Positions 59,801-64,000 of a stretch of 64,000 bases of DNA are shown piece by piece. Each line of letters begins with the position of its first letter. The stretch's first letter is position 1. A program made the translations under genes and the position numbers. The stretch comes from Acholoe squamosa (taxonomy: Eukaryota; Annelida; Polychaeta; Phyllodocida; Polynoidae): positions 62,451,339 to 62,515,338 of the forward strand of contig OX439043.1 in assembly GCA_949317995.1 (NCBI GenBank). The letters are read 5' to 3'. Below the pieces are notes generated by a model, which saw only the letters and a program-made list of their open reading frames with translations, was not told the origin of the DNA and searched no databases.

Positions 59801-61403
59801 TTTGAAGGCAGAGAATATCCGGCTTCAGGCTCAAAAGATGAAGGTTTGTTATTCTCTTATTTTTTTTCACTCACAATGCATTTTTTTTGTGATTATAAAA
59901 CCTCTATTGTTTAAATTTATCTACATACCTGAAGCTTTTTATATTTCTTAAGAAATTTATACTTCATGTGTTTAGAAGCAGCTGGCTGCCCTGCCACCAC
60001 TTCGCGTACCAAAGAAGCCTGTTGGGCTCGTCAGCCAGACTGGTTCAGTCAAGGTGGGCGAGGCACCATCTACCGAAGGCGAAGGTGACATCCACAACCT
60101 GTCACGTGACACCAATAAGCTTCTCTCTGTAAGTTACACAGCTTTTAACTTAAATCAGTTAAGATTCTCATATAGATGAATATTCACCTTTTATCATTGT
60201 CATAAAACAAATTTTGATTGTTTTGACATTTTTATTAGGTGCAGCAGCAGTTTATCCGTGTGTATAATCAAATGGGAGGTATTACAGTATAGACAATCTA
60301 TTTTGCATTAAAGCTAACTCAATTCTTGACTAGAAATTTCTCCAAGATTACACTTAAGATAAAATCAGTTATGGTTATGTCACTGTAGGAGCTTTACAAG
60401 ATGTCTGCCAGTCCCAAAATTGTGGACATCTCTAAGCGTAAACCTGCTTCAACACCAATTACTGACAAGGCCAGCCCATTGAATCAACTGATTGAGTCTA
60501 CAGCTAACATGGCTAACCTACACCATACAGCCACAGAGGTACAGAATTTCAATTTGAATTTTAGATGCTCTAAATACACATTGCAAAAATATTAATTTGA
60601 AAATCAAACTCAAGTTCTGTTGATAAAGTTACAGTATTTCAGCTCTATGATAGGAGTGATAGCGTAGCAGTTATTATTTTGGTTAATGGTACTAAGTTTA
60701 AACTAGGGCATTACTTTGAAATAGCAAAGTTTAAGTATATCCCCAGGCTTTTCAATGTCTAATGTTTGGTTCAGTCATTATAAAAATGTGGCATGTGTTA
60801 CCACACAGCTCCAAGTTCAGGTGACAACACTACTAGCTGCAAGTCGAACAGGCGGAAGAATCAGAACTGACTTCTCTGCATTCCCAACACCTTCATTTGC
60901 CAAGGTAAGGCTTTAAGTAATGCATCCATCAAATTGGTTACTGTGTTACTTTTCTAGTCATAGATAACTTCACAGATACTATTTGAAAGATTCCCATTGA
61001 ATTAATAGTATAATGCATTAAATTCATATGCAAATATCAGGGATGGAAATCGTACACATTTTCCCTGATTTTAGGTATTTTCAAGTTTCAAGACCTATAC
61101 ATCATTATTTAAAACCTATATTTTAGGGGGCTCTGATTGAGTATTAAGAGGTGATGTATTTGGCTGTACTGGAATCAATTGTGACAATCCTCTTTCTTTA
61201 GTGAAATATGATATCTTTGTACTGACATTGTAAATTAAATTGGTGAAATTGATTTTCACTTTCAGATGCTGCATGAGAAGACAGTAGATTCCCAATGCAT
61301 TGGCACCATTCAGATCCCAACATCGCGGGCAAAGGGTGAAACCATCCCGATCAATGTGAACCCTGAACAATTTAAGCGTATTCATACTCGCTTTGTGTGT
61401 TGA
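17841..61403 (+). CDS. DCTN1: Dynactin subunit 1 (p150Glued), whole gene span, 33 constant exons
   Basis: Large subunit of dynactin, the activator that links cytoplasmic dynein to cargo and to microtubule plus ends. Joining the exons listed separately keeps one open frame from ATG 17841 to TGA 61401-61403: about 1,362 aa with the 22464-22794 exon, about 1,327 aa with the 23530-23755 exon (human protein about 1,280 aa). Domains by residue: CAP-Gly about 24-86 with motif GKNNG at 59-63; Ser/Pro/Ala-rich linker 90-260; CC1 coiled coil about 275-600; intercoil domain about 625-950 ([36 protein letters not shown]); CC2 about 990-1115 ([20 protein letters not shown]); then a tail with [10 protein letters not shown] and a C-terminal globular end. 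Introns are GT-AG and phases match throughout. The largest intron (~12-15 kb) holds an antisense lectin gene. The identification is secure; the 5' end and optional exons are less so. Confidence 0.95.
19276..19387 (+). CDS. DCTN1: DCTN1 exon 2, first half of CAP-Gly
   Basis: Acceptor CACACAG, donor GCG|GTAAGT, phase 0 to 1. Residues 10-47: [20 protein letters not shown], then [18 protein letters not shown]. This is the N-terminal half of the CAP-Gly domain, which binds the C-terminal EEY/F tails of tubulin and of EB proteins. The internal ATG (19285) could start a shorter isoform. Confidence 0.93.
19493..19608 (+). CDS. DCTN1: DCTN1 exon 3, second half of CAP-Gly
   Basis: Acceptor TTTGTAG, donor CAG|GTAAGG, phase 1 to 0. 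Residues 47-85, reading [20 protein letters not shown] then [19 protein letters not shown]. The CAP-Gly signature is GKNDG in vertebrate p150; here it is GKNNG. Confidence 0.95.
20028..20054 (+). CDS. DCTN1: DCTN1 exon 4, 27-nt microexon
   Basis: TTAACAG|...|GTAAGT flank a 27-nt phase 0-0 exon encoding IEILDDEAP (residues 86-94), matching the IQVFED segment that follows CAP-Gly in vertebrate p150. It is short enough to be missed by automatic prediction. Confidence 0.85.
20055..22463 (+). other. Dynactin intron after exon 4
   Basis: AT-rich intron. The only structure seen is the diverged MITE near 21750-21972. Confidence 0.6.
21750..21972. mobile_element. Degenerate relative of the CCGTAA/GTATAAG MITE family
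   Basis: Begins CTACCGTAAAGGCCTGCGTA followed by TAAGCCGCG, with an internal CTCGTATAAGCCACACCC and the end CTGTACGGTAGTG. The same architecture as the TA-flanked MITEs but diverged. Confidence 0.55.
22464..22794 (+). CDS. DCTN1: DCTN1 exon 5a, basic/Ala-rich linker (alternative to 5b)
   Basis: Acceptor ACATGACAG, donor CCAG|GTAGCA, phase 0 to 1, 331 nt open throughout. It encodes [20 protein letters not shown], then a Ser/Arg/Lys-rich stretch ([19 protein letters not shown]) and an Ala-rich run ([18 protein letters not shown]). In vertebrates the basic segment after CAP-Gly strengthens microtubule binding and is alternatively spliced. Its end phase fits the exon at 38726, but not exon 5b, which needs phase 0. 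Confidence 0.8.
23530..23755 (+). CDS. DCTN1: DCTN1 exon 5b, Gly/Pro/Ile repeat linker (alternative to 5a)
   Basis: Acceptor CCTCATAG, donor AAAA|GTAAGT, phase 0 to 1, 226 nt. It encodes [20 protein letters not shown], then repeated (S)GIPTPG units ([18 protein letters not shown]), a QQQQKRR basic patch and [12 protein letters not shown]. Entering from exon 5a (phase 1) would read a TGA within six codons, so 5a and 5b should not be joined directly. The alternative is an unseen exon of length 2 mod 3 between them. Confidence 0.75.
24244..24376. mobile_element. CAGGGATGCCAC MITE
   Basis: Ends CAGGGATGCCAC and GTGGCACCTCTG are inverted repeats, ~133 bp, with GGAATTCCGAATTTTG inside. A relative is at 28870-29011. 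Confidence 0.65.
25187..25430. mobile_element. TA-flanked MITE, copy 3
   Basis: Ends CCGTAATCTCCCGCGTATAA and TTATACGCGGGAGATTACAG with TA on both sides. Internal repeats of GTATAAGGCGCA. Lies in the dynactin intron after exon 5b. Confidence 0.88.
26086..26345. mobile_element. Second CAGGGGCGTAGGAA MITE, inverted and with one end degraded
   Basis: The right end TTCCTACGCCCCTG is intact; the left end reads AGGCGTAGGAA with the first bases lost. Shares with the 10521-10871 copy the GGGGCCCAG runs, CAGACATACTCAGGCCCCAC and ATCCTCC/CATGA stretches in reverse complement. Confidence 0.78.
26400..26740. repeat. Repeat family with GATGCATGAATG and GAGTTACTCGCC palindromes, main copy
   Basis: Contains ATGATGCATGAATGCAGC, the inverse TATTCATGCATCATGA, and GACGAGTTACTCGCCAG. 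Fragments recur at 28340-28410, 33530-33670 and 36930-36990. Confidence 0.6.
26577..26618. repeat. Perfect 19-bp inverted repeat with 4-nt loop
   Basis: CCAATGAAGTGCTGGCGAG, then CAGT, then its exact reverse complement. It sits in a larger repeat with GATGCATGAATG and GCGAGTTACTCGCC segments. Confidence 0.9.
27032..27264. mobile_element. TA-flanked MITE, copy 4
   Basis: Ends CCGTAAACTCCCGCGTATAA and CTACGCGGGAGATTACGG with TA on both sides. Internally very similar to copy 6 (CGCCAAACAAAATGCTGGGG, CTATAGAACAGTACTG). Confidence 0.88.
27630..27862 (-). CDS. C-type lectin exon 3: C-terminal half of CTLD and stop
   Basis: Acceptor AAATTTCAG, 233 nt, phase 1 to TAA at 27632-27630. Reads [40 protein letters not shown], then [20 protein letters not shown] and [10 protein letters not shown]. 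Contains the CTLD core (WTGG, EWRW), QPDN, WND and the last three cysteines. The exon has no upstream ATG, so it is invisible to ATG-based ORF finding. Confidence 0.93.
27630..33228 (-). CDS. Secreted C-type lectin, three exons, nested antisense in a DCTN1 intron
   Basis: Three minus-strand exons (33228-33150, 30104-29904, 27862-27630) join with matching phases (1, 1) and GT-AG sites into a 170-aa protein. Residues 1-26 form a signal peptide ([26 protein letters not shown]). One C-type lectin-like domain follows. Six cysteines have the long-form CTLD pattern: CPNGF, RSCYKF, AYC, EHC, QPC, FIC. QPDN occupies the carbohydrate/Ca2+ motif position (QPD is the galactose-type variant; EPN the mannose type), and WND is the usual second Ca2+ motif. 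WTGGND replaces the common WIGL core. Such lectins serve as secreted recognition, agglutination or matrix proteins in marine invertebrates; the ligand here is inferred. The gene lies wholly inside the largest dynactin intron, on the opposite strand. Confidence 0.9.
28336..28412. repeat. Fragment of the GAGTAACTCGCC repeat family
   Basis: GGTGCATCAATGCAGCGTAG, then GTGAGTTACTCGCCGGGAAT and TTATGCATCATGACAAG match the main copy at 26400-26740. Confidence 0.55.
28441..28610. mobile_element. CAGTGGCGGATTTAG-type MITE
   Basis: Inverted ends CAGTGGCGGATTTAG and CTGGATCCACCACTG, about 170 bp, with G/C-rich runs (GGGGCGCGGGGCCCGCGC) and repeated CGCCCCCTCCTTTT. The end type is common among hAT-derived MITEs. 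Confidence 0.7.
28870..29011. mobile_element. Second CAGGGATGCCAC-family MITE
   Basis: Starts AGAAATGCCACTTTTCCTG and ends CAGTGAGTGGTATCTCTG, matching the 24244 copy at both ends and with a similar internal GGAATTCC. Confidence 0.6.
29904..30104 (-). CDS. C-type lectin exon 2: N-terminal half of CTLD
   Basis: Acceptor TTCTAATTCCAG, donor AAAG|GTGAGA, 201 nt, phase 1-1. Reads [20 protein letters not shown], then [20 protein letters not shown] and [30 protein letters not shown] and [12 protein letters not shown] are typical of the first half of a C-type lectin domain. Confidence 0.93.
30639..30915. repeat. Degenerate CCGTAA/TATAAG-type repeats, partly tandem
   Basis: Two near copies of CTCTACGGTAAAACC (about 30637 and 30686), followed by CTTATAAGTGGCACACTGAG and an ending near TTTTACGTTAAC. 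Likely old relatives of the TA-flanked MITE family. Confidence 0.45.
31167..31694 (-). other. Unrecognised 175-codon open frame inside the lectin intron
   Basis: Minus strand, ATG 31694 to TAG 31169-31167. The product has scattered cysteines ([35 protein letters not shown]) and hydrophobic stretches near the start. It is long for a random frame in this AT-rich context, but has no recognised domain, and an internal GGGGGAGCAGCTCA duplication (about 31329 and 31365) suggests repeat origin. It could be an exon of a lectin isoform or chance. Confidence 0.25.
33150..33228 (-). CDS. C-type lectin exon 1: signal peptide
   Basis: ATG (33228-33226), then 26 codons: a basic start (CRRQRQ) and a hydrophobic core ([12 protein letters not shown]). 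Ends phase 1 at the donor G|GTAGGT read on the minus strand. Too short for a simple ORF scan. Confidence 0.82.
33530..33672. repeat. Fragment of the GAGTAACTCGCC repeat family
   Basis: Contains GGCGAGTAACTCGC, CAGCATGATGCACCAAT, GAAGAGTAACTCGG and ATTGGTGCATCAGGATG, the last two inverse to each other around a short centre. Confidence 0.6.
33890..34128. mobile_element. Degenerate TA-flanked MITE relative
   Basis: Contains ACCCTCGTGTATAAAACATG, the family core CAATAGAACAGTACT, GCGTCTTATT and GCGGAGTCTTATACACATGG, ending TACTCGAAGATTTAAGGTA. Confidence 0.5.
34454..34535. repeat. SINE/LINE-type 3' end with (AATC)n tail, copy 1
   Basis: AAATTATCAACCTGTGAAGC through GTAAAACACAAATCAATC, identical over about 78 bp to 42536-42617, and ending in four or so ATCA units. 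A microsatellite tail after a conserved end marks a short retroelement 3' terminus. Confidence 0.8.
35716..35769 (+). CDS. DCTN1: Candidate DCTN1 54-nt cassette exon
   Basis: TTTCCCAG|...TCAG|GTACTA bound 54 nt, phase 1 to 1, clearly more GC-rich than its AT-rich surroundings. Read in phase it gives (A/T)[18 protein letters not shown], fitting the Ser/Ala-rich linker, and can be included or skipped between exon 5a/5b and the exon at 38726 without changing frame. Not confirmed by homology. Confidence 0.45.
38726..38892 (+). CDS. DCTN1: DCTN1 exon 6, Ser/Thr/Pro linker
   Basis: Acceptor AATTTCAG, donor CGCAG|GTAATC, phase 1 to 0. Residues 205-260: [20 protein letters not shown], then [20 protein letters not shown] and [14 protein letters not shown]. 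Low-complexity and likely disordered, as in the vertebrate linker before CC1. Confidence 0.9.
39215..39412 (+). CDS. DCTN1: DCTN1 exon 7, start of CC1
   Basis: Phase 0-0, residues 261-326. Contains [20 protein letters not shown] and [20 protein letters not shown], heptad-rich and close to the vertebrate [23 protein letters not shown] segment that opens CC1, the dynein intermediate-chain-binding coiled coil. Confidence 0.96.
39634..39705 (+). CDS. DCTN1: DCTN1 exon 8, CC1
   Basis: TTCTGACAG|72 nt|GTATGG, phase 0-0, residues 327-350: [20 protein letters not shown] then ASKQ. Continues CC1. Confidence 0.94.
40073..40180 (+). CDS. DCTN1: DCTN1 exon 9, CC1
   Basis: TTTGTACAG|108 nt|GTAAAC, phase 0-0, residues 351-386, with [20 protein letters not shown] then MAEEK, matching the vertebrate [24 protein letters not shown] segment. 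Confidence 0.95.
40527..40652 (+). CDS. DCTN1: DCTN1 exon 10, CC1
   Basis: TTCTGCAG|126 nt|GTCAGT, phase 0-0, residues 387-428, with [20 protein letters not shown], corresponding to LKERVDELTTDLEILKAEI of vertebrate p150. Confidence 0.95.
40895..41044 (+). CDS. DCTN1: DCTN1 exon 11, CC1
   Basis: ATAAATAG|150 nt|GTCAGT, phase 0-0, residues 429-478, with [20 protein letters not shown], the conserved LEEQNxRLKDALVRMRDL region. Confidence 0.95.
41177..41341 (+). CDS. DCTN1: DCTN1 exon 12, CC1
   Basis: GGTTGCAG|165 nt|GTAAGT, phase 0-0, residues 479-533, with [20 protein letters not shown], matching the conserved LKEQVDAALGAEEMVE motif. Confidence 0.96.
41534..41725 (+). CDS. DCTN1: DCTN1 exon 13, CC1 end
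   Basis: AATTACAG|192 nt|GTTTGT, phase 0-0, residues 534-597. Begins [20 protein letters not shown] and ends FRELVNQLQ, matching [24 protein letters not shown]. Confidence 0.96.
41980..42105 (+). CDS. DCTN1: DCTN1 exon 14, CC1 to intercoil junction
   Basis: TGTTTCAG|126 nt|GTAGGA, phase 0-0, residues 598-639. Contains the highly conserved [15 protein letters not shown] that opens the intercoil domain. Confidence 0.96.
42420..42617 (+). mobile_element. SINE-like element with (AATC)n tail, copy 2
   Basis: The last ~80 bp match the 34454-34535 copy exactly and end (ATCA)n. Upstream GAAGGGCGGGCTTCCCTAGC and CGCGGGCACTGACAC may be its body. Sits in the intron between dynactin exons 14 and 15. 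The 5' limit is a guess. Confidence 0.6.
42888..42987 (+). CDS. DCTN1: DCTN1 exon 15, intercoil domain
   Basis: TTTGCCAG|100 nt|GTAAGT, phase 0-1, residues 640-673: [20 protein letters not shown] then [13 protein letters not shown]. Matches [29 protein letters not shown]. Confidence 0.96.
43348..43433 (+). CDS. DCTN1: DCTN1 exon 16, intercoil domain
   Basis: TTTTTCAG|86 nt|GTGAGC, phase 1-0, residues 673-701: [20 protein letters not shown] then LLISQTREK, matching [23 protein letters not shown]. Confidence 0.96.
43689..43816 (+). CDS. DCTN1: DCTN1 exon 17, intercoil domain
   Basis: TGCCCCAG|128 nt|GTAGGA, phase 0-2, residues 702-744, [20 protein letters not shown] then [20 protein letters not shown]. 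Corresponds to the [21 protein letters not shown] region. Confidence 0.94.
44163..44331 (+). CDS. DCTN1: DCTN1 exon 18, intercoil domain
   Basis: TTAAACAG|169 nt|GTATGT, phase 2-0, residues 744-800. Contains [20 protein letters not shown] and [20 protein letters not shown], matching [33 protein letters not shown]. Confidence 0.96.
44803..44934 (+). CDS. DCTN1: DCTN1 exon 19, intercoil domain
   Basis: GTGTTGCAG|132 nt|GTAACT, phase 0-0, residues 801-844, [20 protein letters not shown] onward, matching the [21 protein letters not shown] region. Confidence 0.95.
45011..45236. mobile_element. TA-flanked MITE, copy 5
   Basis: Ends CCGTAATCTCCCGCATATAA and CTACGCGAGAGATTGCGG with TA on both sides, in the intron between dynactin exons 19 and 20. 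It accounts for the ORF at 45092-45466. Confidence 0.88.
45450..45533 (+). CDS. DCTN1: DCTN1 exon 20, intercoil domain
   Basis: TTATTACAG|84 nt|GTATCG, phase 0-0, residues 845-872: [20 protein letters not shown] then EVKLASRK. Matches GGQEATDIALLLRDLETS. Confidence 0.94.
45627..45689 (+). CDS. DCTN1: DCTN1 exon 21, intercoil domain
   Basis: CTCCCTAG|63 nt|GTAAGT, phase 0-0, residues 873-893: [20 protein letters not shown] then E, matching [20 protein letters not shown]. Confidence 0.93.
45800..45902 (+). CDS. DCTN1: DCTN1 exon 22, intercoil domain
   Basis: TGTACAG|103 nt|GTAGGT, phase 0-1, residues 894-928, with [20 protein letters not shown], corresponding to [22 protein letters not shown]. 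Confidence 0.93.
46415..46606. repeat. ~32-bp minisatellite, 6 units
   Basis: Units follow GCTTCTGGGTCAAATTCGTG + ATTCC with variants (GTATCTGGTCAAAATTTGTG, GCATCTGGTCCAAATTCGTG). The 75-codon minus-strand ORF across it, with repeating ITNLTQKQ, is a by-product of the repeat. Confidence 0.88.
47628..47707 (+). CDS. DCTN1: Candidate DCTN1 alternative terminal exon
   Basis: A pyrimidine-rich acceptor (TTCTTATCACAG) is followed by 25 codons and TGA in the phase left by exon 22: [20 protein letters not shown] then DLNNHI. No donor is seen before the stop, and ATTAAA lies two bases after it (47709-47714). If used, it would truncate the protein after the intercoil domain, removing CC2 and the tail. 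The canonical next exon at 49730 uses the same entry phase. Inference only. Confidence 0.3.
49730..49829 (+). CDS. DCTN1: DCTN1 exon 23
   Basis: ATTATACAG|100 nt|GTAATA, phase 1-2, residues 928-961, with [20 protein letters not shown] then DCLR, matching [25 protein letters not shown]. It follows a long intron from 45902. Confidence 0.95.
50506..50845. mobile_element. CAGGGTTCT MITE with 5-bp target duplication
   Basis: Ends CAGGGTTCTTCTCACACTG and CATTCTGCGGAGAACCCTG are imperfect inverted repeats, flanked by ATTTC on both sides (50501-50505, 50846-50850). The left part carries three GCCGGTGT(G/C)ATTTT units. Confidence 0.8.
51224..51317 (+). CDS. DCTN1: DCTN1 exon 24
   Basis: TGAAATAG|94 nt|GTAAGT, phase 2-0, residues 961-992: [20 protein letters not shown] then [11 protein letters not shown], matching [31 protein letters not shown]. 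Confidence 0.95.
52066..52092 (+). CDS. DCTN1: Candidate DCTN1 27-nt microexon
   Basis: TTCTTACAG|27 nt|GTACCG, phase 0-0, encoding the basic RKRHQGVDQ. It would sit in frame between ...TQEKP and GVPPVSH. Both splice sites are reasonable, but no homologous segment is recognised. Confidence 0.4.
53225..53353 (+). CDS. DCTN1: DCTN1 exon 25, start of CC2
   Basis: TCTTGTAG|129 nt|GTCTGT, phase 0-0, residues 993-1035, with [20 protein letters not shown], corresponding to [22 protein letters not shown]. Confidence 0.95.
53491..53633 (+). CDS. DCTN1: DCTN1 exon 26, CC2
   Basis: GTTTGCAG|143 nt|GTGAGT, phase 0-2, residues 1036-1083, [20 protein letters not shown] then a heptad-rich segment ending [10 protein letters not shown]. 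Matches [20 protein letters not shown]...ALLRKKEKEFEE. Confidence 0.95.
53781..53950 (+). CDS. DCTN1: DCTN1 exon 27, CC2 end
   Basis: TTTTACAG|170 nt|GTAGCG, phase 2-1, residues 1083-1140: [20 protein letters not shown] then [20 protein letters not shown] and [12 protein letters not shown]. The first block is close to identical to vertebrate CC2. Confidence 0.96.
56361..56593. mobile_element. TA-flanked MITE, copy 6
   Basis: Ends CCGTAATCTCCCGCGTATAA and ACGCGGGAGATTACGG with TA on both sides, in the long intron after dynactin exon 27. Near-identical to copy 4, which suggests recent amplification. Confidence 0.88.
57841..57861 (+). CDS. DCTN1: Candidate DCTN1 21-nt microexon
   Basis: A strong pyrimidine tract and acceptor (TTTCTTTCATCCCATAG) precede 21 GC-rich nt, then GTACGT. 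Phase 1-1, reading (A)AAMLME between ...NNAG and GGLSPTG, so it can be included or skipped in frame. No homology support. Confidence 0.35.
59378..59439 (+). CDS. DCTN1: DCTN1 exon 28
   Basis: TTCTTCAG|62 nt|GTCAGC, phase 1-0, residues 1140-1160: [20 protein letters not shown]. Matches vertebrate GPGLVKDSPLLLQQ. Confidence 0.94.
59772..59843 (+). CDS. DCTN1: DCTN1 exon 29
   Basis: TTGTCCAG|72 nt|GTTTGT, phase 0-0, residues 1161-1184: [20 protein letters not shown] then QKMK, matching [24 protein letters not shown]. Confidence 0.95.
59976..60128 (+). CDS. DCTN1: DCTN1 exon 30
   Basis: TGTTTAG|153 nt|GTAAGT, phase 0-0, residues 1185-1235: [20 protein letters not shown] and a segment ending [10 protein letters not shown], matching the ASLPPLHVAKL...LYRKTSQLLE region. 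Confidence 0.95.
60389..60538 (+). CDS. DCTN1: DCTN1 exon 31
   Basis: CACTGTAG|150 nt|GTACAG, phase 0-0, residues 1236-1285, with [20 protein letters not shown] then [17 protein letters not shown]. Matches [28 protein letters not shown]. Confidence 0.95.
60809..60904 (+). CDS. DCTN1: DCTN1 exon 32
   Basis: CCACACAG|96 nt|GTAAGG, phase 0-0, residues 1286-1317: ends [13 protein letters not shown], matching the vertebrate TDFATFPSSAFLRAK. Confidence 0.95.
61266..61403 (+). CDS. DCTN1: DCTN1 exon 33, C-terminus and stop
   Basis: CTTTCAG|138 nt ending TGA. Residues 1318-1362 include [20 protein letters not shown] and [14 protein letters not shown]. The Q-[QF]-x-x-[IL]-H-x-[RH] ending resembles the vertebrate LTQEQLHQLHSRLIS. 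Confidence 0.95.
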   Translation: MLHEKTVDSQCIGTIQIPTSRAKGETIPINVNPEQFKRIHTRFVC

Positions 61404-61773
61404 GTCCCTTTGTTCAGTAGAAATGTTATCATTTAGATCTTATTCCTAACTATATATAATCACTCTCTCACTGCAATGTACAAACCCCCAAACAGCAACT
61501 TTGCTCTAAAACTGTTAACTCATAATGGTTCATTATTTAAATTATTGGCATTTTAAAAGCCTGAAGTAAAGACCTTACATTTGACATGTTGCCTATACTC
61601 ACTATCAGAAGTCAATGTAAACCTCTTCATTTTGAACAAGTTTAACAAGTAGAATCATATACTACCCTGTTGTCATAACTGATATATTAAGTCAGCATAT
61701 TATATTCAGTCAGACTAACTGACCTATCTACTTTGGCATCATGTGCACAAGTGTATACAAGTCCAAACTACTC

Positions 61774-61779
61774 AATAAA
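61774..61779 (+). terminator. Candidate DCTN1 poly(A) signal AATAAA
   Basis: First AATAAA after the dynactin stop codon, about 370 nt into the 3' UTR. Longer 3' UTR forms are possible, since AATAAA also occurs near 63715. Confidence 0.45.
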
Positions 61780-61892
61780 AAAGCTCTAATGTAGATCAAT
61801 ATATTGCAATGAAAAAAAAAAATCTACCAATACCATATTAAAATGTATGTCGAGAGCTAGAACAATATCGAATCATGTTTGTTGGAATTACA

Positions 61893-61970
61893 CTGGTCTC
61901 AGTGGCCAAGTGGACTAAGGCGCCAAGCCAAGCAGTGAGGAGACCCGGGTTCGAATCCCGGCTGGGATAA
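61893..61970 (+). pseudogene. tRNA-derived pseudogene or SINE head (Leu/Ser-like)
   Basis: Box A TGGCCAAGTGG and a perfect box B GGTTCGAATCC, with a good T arm (CCGGG-TTCGAAT-CCCGG). The acceptor pairing GGTCTCA/TGGGATA is imperfect, the anticodon stem (CCAAGCCAAGCAGTGAGG) does not fold and no long variable arm is present, unlike a working Leu or Ser tRNA. Best read as a tRNA-derived SINE head or decayed tRNA that may keep an internal Pol III promoter. Confidence 0.65.
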
Positions 61971-64000
61971 AGTGTGATTTGAACCCAACATATCTAAAAC
62001 ATAGCCAAACTTTAAATATTTTTTAGATGTATCACACACTCATGTCAGGACCGTAAACTGAATATCAAATGACTATAACTATTGCTAAAGGCAAAATGGA
62101 TTGGACAGTCTGACAGCTTTGTGAACTATGAGTTATGTAATGTACTGATACATTAATTATTACGGGATTTCTTGAATCTACACATCAATGATATTTCAGT
62201 GTATCAAAAAGCTCCAAATTTGCTTACTGTTCAGTATACGAGTGACATTTAAATACTCTCTGCTAGAAGCTGTGAAATGTTGTGATTGGAACGTCTTCGC
62301 ATGCGACAATGCTTTTGCTGATTGAAGGTGCATTTCGATTACATTGCACAATGAAATAATCAATGGGCTTATGTAAAAGAAATCAATGTGTTAGACATTG
62401 TTATATCACATGTCAAGACACAGCTATTCTGGCTTCTCATAGTGTTGCTTCCCTTCATGTATCACTAGTCAACATGCATATACTTCTGGATATGATACTA
62501 GATCAAGCTTCAAACATGGTGTCTGGGTTAACGCAAACTGGACAGTGGTAGTATACTGCATGTATGGATAACTTATGTATTGTTAATGATATCTTGGAGA
62601 TTGGTCTGGGTTGATGTCATCTGATTGATTCTCTCACTGATCTATTTAAAGAGGATTGGTGGATAAGAGATTATCATAATAGAATAAAGGGGCAAGTAGC
62701 AGAAGAGCTATTTATCAAAAAACCATGGTTAAGATAACTCTTGGAGAGGAAAGTGGTATGTTTGGGAACGTCGTCATGTATAAACAATACTGCCTTATAG
62801 TATAGTGTTATGTCTCTATTGTGGTCTGAGGCTTGTTATTTATCAATTATGAAGTAATTATGCATATGTAAATCACTCTACTGCTCTAAAGGGTTCTGTG
62901 GGATTTGGTGTCCACTTGCATGTAATCTTTGTAATATAAATGCACTAATACTATAACGATAATGAAGGTTTTAATGGAGCGATTCTAAAATAGATTTTTT
63001 TTTTTTTTTGCATATTAAAATATTAAATGTGTTCCTGGTTTCGATCCTATTTGAAATCAGAATATGTATTCATGTATATTATGTTTAGAATGTAAGTCAT
63101 TTCCATTCCTGGGGGGTACTTTGGTTATGAAATCGCGGAGATTATTTCATTGATATATGGACAATAGATGACCATAATGTATAATGAAGATAGATTTGCC
63201 ATTCCCCCATCACTTTCGACCTATTTTCGTGGTGCTTTTGAGTCCAATAATATTGGGTCAGTTCCTACCGCTCAATGACGTCATGCCACCAGGAATTATG
63301 GGATTTAGTCTTTACTATATATATCAAATAGGATAAGACCCCAAACTTTATTGGAAAATGTTAAGACCACCATATAAGATTTTTAAACCGTCTGATGAAT
63401 ATTGCATGATGTACATAACAAATGGCTTTTGAATAACCATTACCACATATTACAAAATGAAAACATTTTCTCTCAACTTAATTCAGAACTGGCTCAAGAT
63501 TTTCTATGATAAGTTAAAGTTATGGGATCTTATAAGGCTTTGTTTGTGACGTCATTGATATAAGAGTTGTGTACAAGCACTGTTGGGGGATATGGTAAAC
63601 ACCGTTGGTTGCGGTCTTTATCACGGTACAATTATAAACTTGATTGCTCGTCTTAATATCGCATTAATAATTCATTGAAGTTTAAGTGAAGCTTCTCGGT
63701 GGACGCTTTATTCAAATAAACCAATATGAACCCAGTTATTGTTTTGTTGTCAGTATTCAGAATTATCATCAAATTAAAAGGAATTTATTGTTGATGTTAA
63801 ACGGCTGCACCCCCCCACCTCTATAATTATTTCATATAACCTTAATTGATAGTCATGTATATGTATGTACCTGCACGGACCTTAATATTCTATTTTAAAT
63901 TAGGTCCATGAAACCTAATGGGGCCGGATAGTCTACATTTCCCTACTTCGGTTTCGCTACTCATTCTCCTCCCATTTACTTACCCCCTCCCTCCAAACTC

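Larger units (their letters stand above)
61404..64000 (+). other. 3' flank of dynactin
   Basis: 3' UTR and intergenic sequence with the poly(A) signal at 61774 and the tRNA-like sequence at 61893. CRE-like palindromes TGACGTCA/GACGTCAT occur near 63278 and 63548. No further gene is supported to the window end. Confidence 0.5.

Overview
This is a stretch of animal nuclear genome: AT-rich, intron-rich, and full of transposon-derived repeats. A DIRS-type retrotransposon, a Penelope-like remnant, TA-flanked MITEs, CAGGG-ended MITEs and the sequence style of the genes point to a marine invertebrate. An echinoderm or hemichordate-like deuterostome seems most likely, but the species cannot be settled from sequence alone.

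Layout. (1) 1-2.7 kb: repeats only, namely a TA-flanked MITE, a 142-bp CAGGG MITE with a 6-bp target duplication, and two direct copies of a ~330-bp repeat. (2) ~2.7-8.66 kb: a structurally complete DIRS-like tyrosine-recombinase retrotransposon on the minus strand, with gag, RT-RNase H and recombinase ORFs all open, inverted terminal repeats, an internal complementary region and a ~78-bp tandem array upstream of gag. (3) 8.7-13.1 kb: fold-back repeats, a CAGGG MITE and the decayed 3' end of a Penelope-like element. A duplicated flank there preserves the empty site of a MITE insertion. (4) 13.2-17.8 kb: a possible head-to-head promoter and probable 5' leader of the main gene. (5) 17.8-61.4 kb: one large plus-strand gene, dynactin subunit 1 (p150Glued, DCTN1), rebuilt here from 33 constant exons plus candidate alternative exons. 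The model predicts about 1,362 aa with the longer proline/alanine-rich exon: CAP-Gly domain, basic/Ser-Pro linker, CC1 coiled coil, intercoil domain, CC2, C-terminal tail. (6) 27.6-33.2 kb: nested antisense in the largest dynactin intron is a three-exon gene for a small secreted C-type lectin (about 170 aa, QPD and WND motifs). (7) 61.4-64 kb: 3' flank with a poly(A) signal and a tRNA-derived pseudogene/SINE head.

Points of most interest: the nested antisense lectin, most of which has no ATG-initiated ORF; two dynactin exons whose phases make them incompatible with each other; several candidate phase-preserving microexons and one alternative terminal exon in dynactin; and the apparently intact DIRS element with its 5' tandem array. 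All exon boundaries were read by eye from splice consensus, phase and protein similarity recalled from family knowledge. No alignment or transcript data were available.
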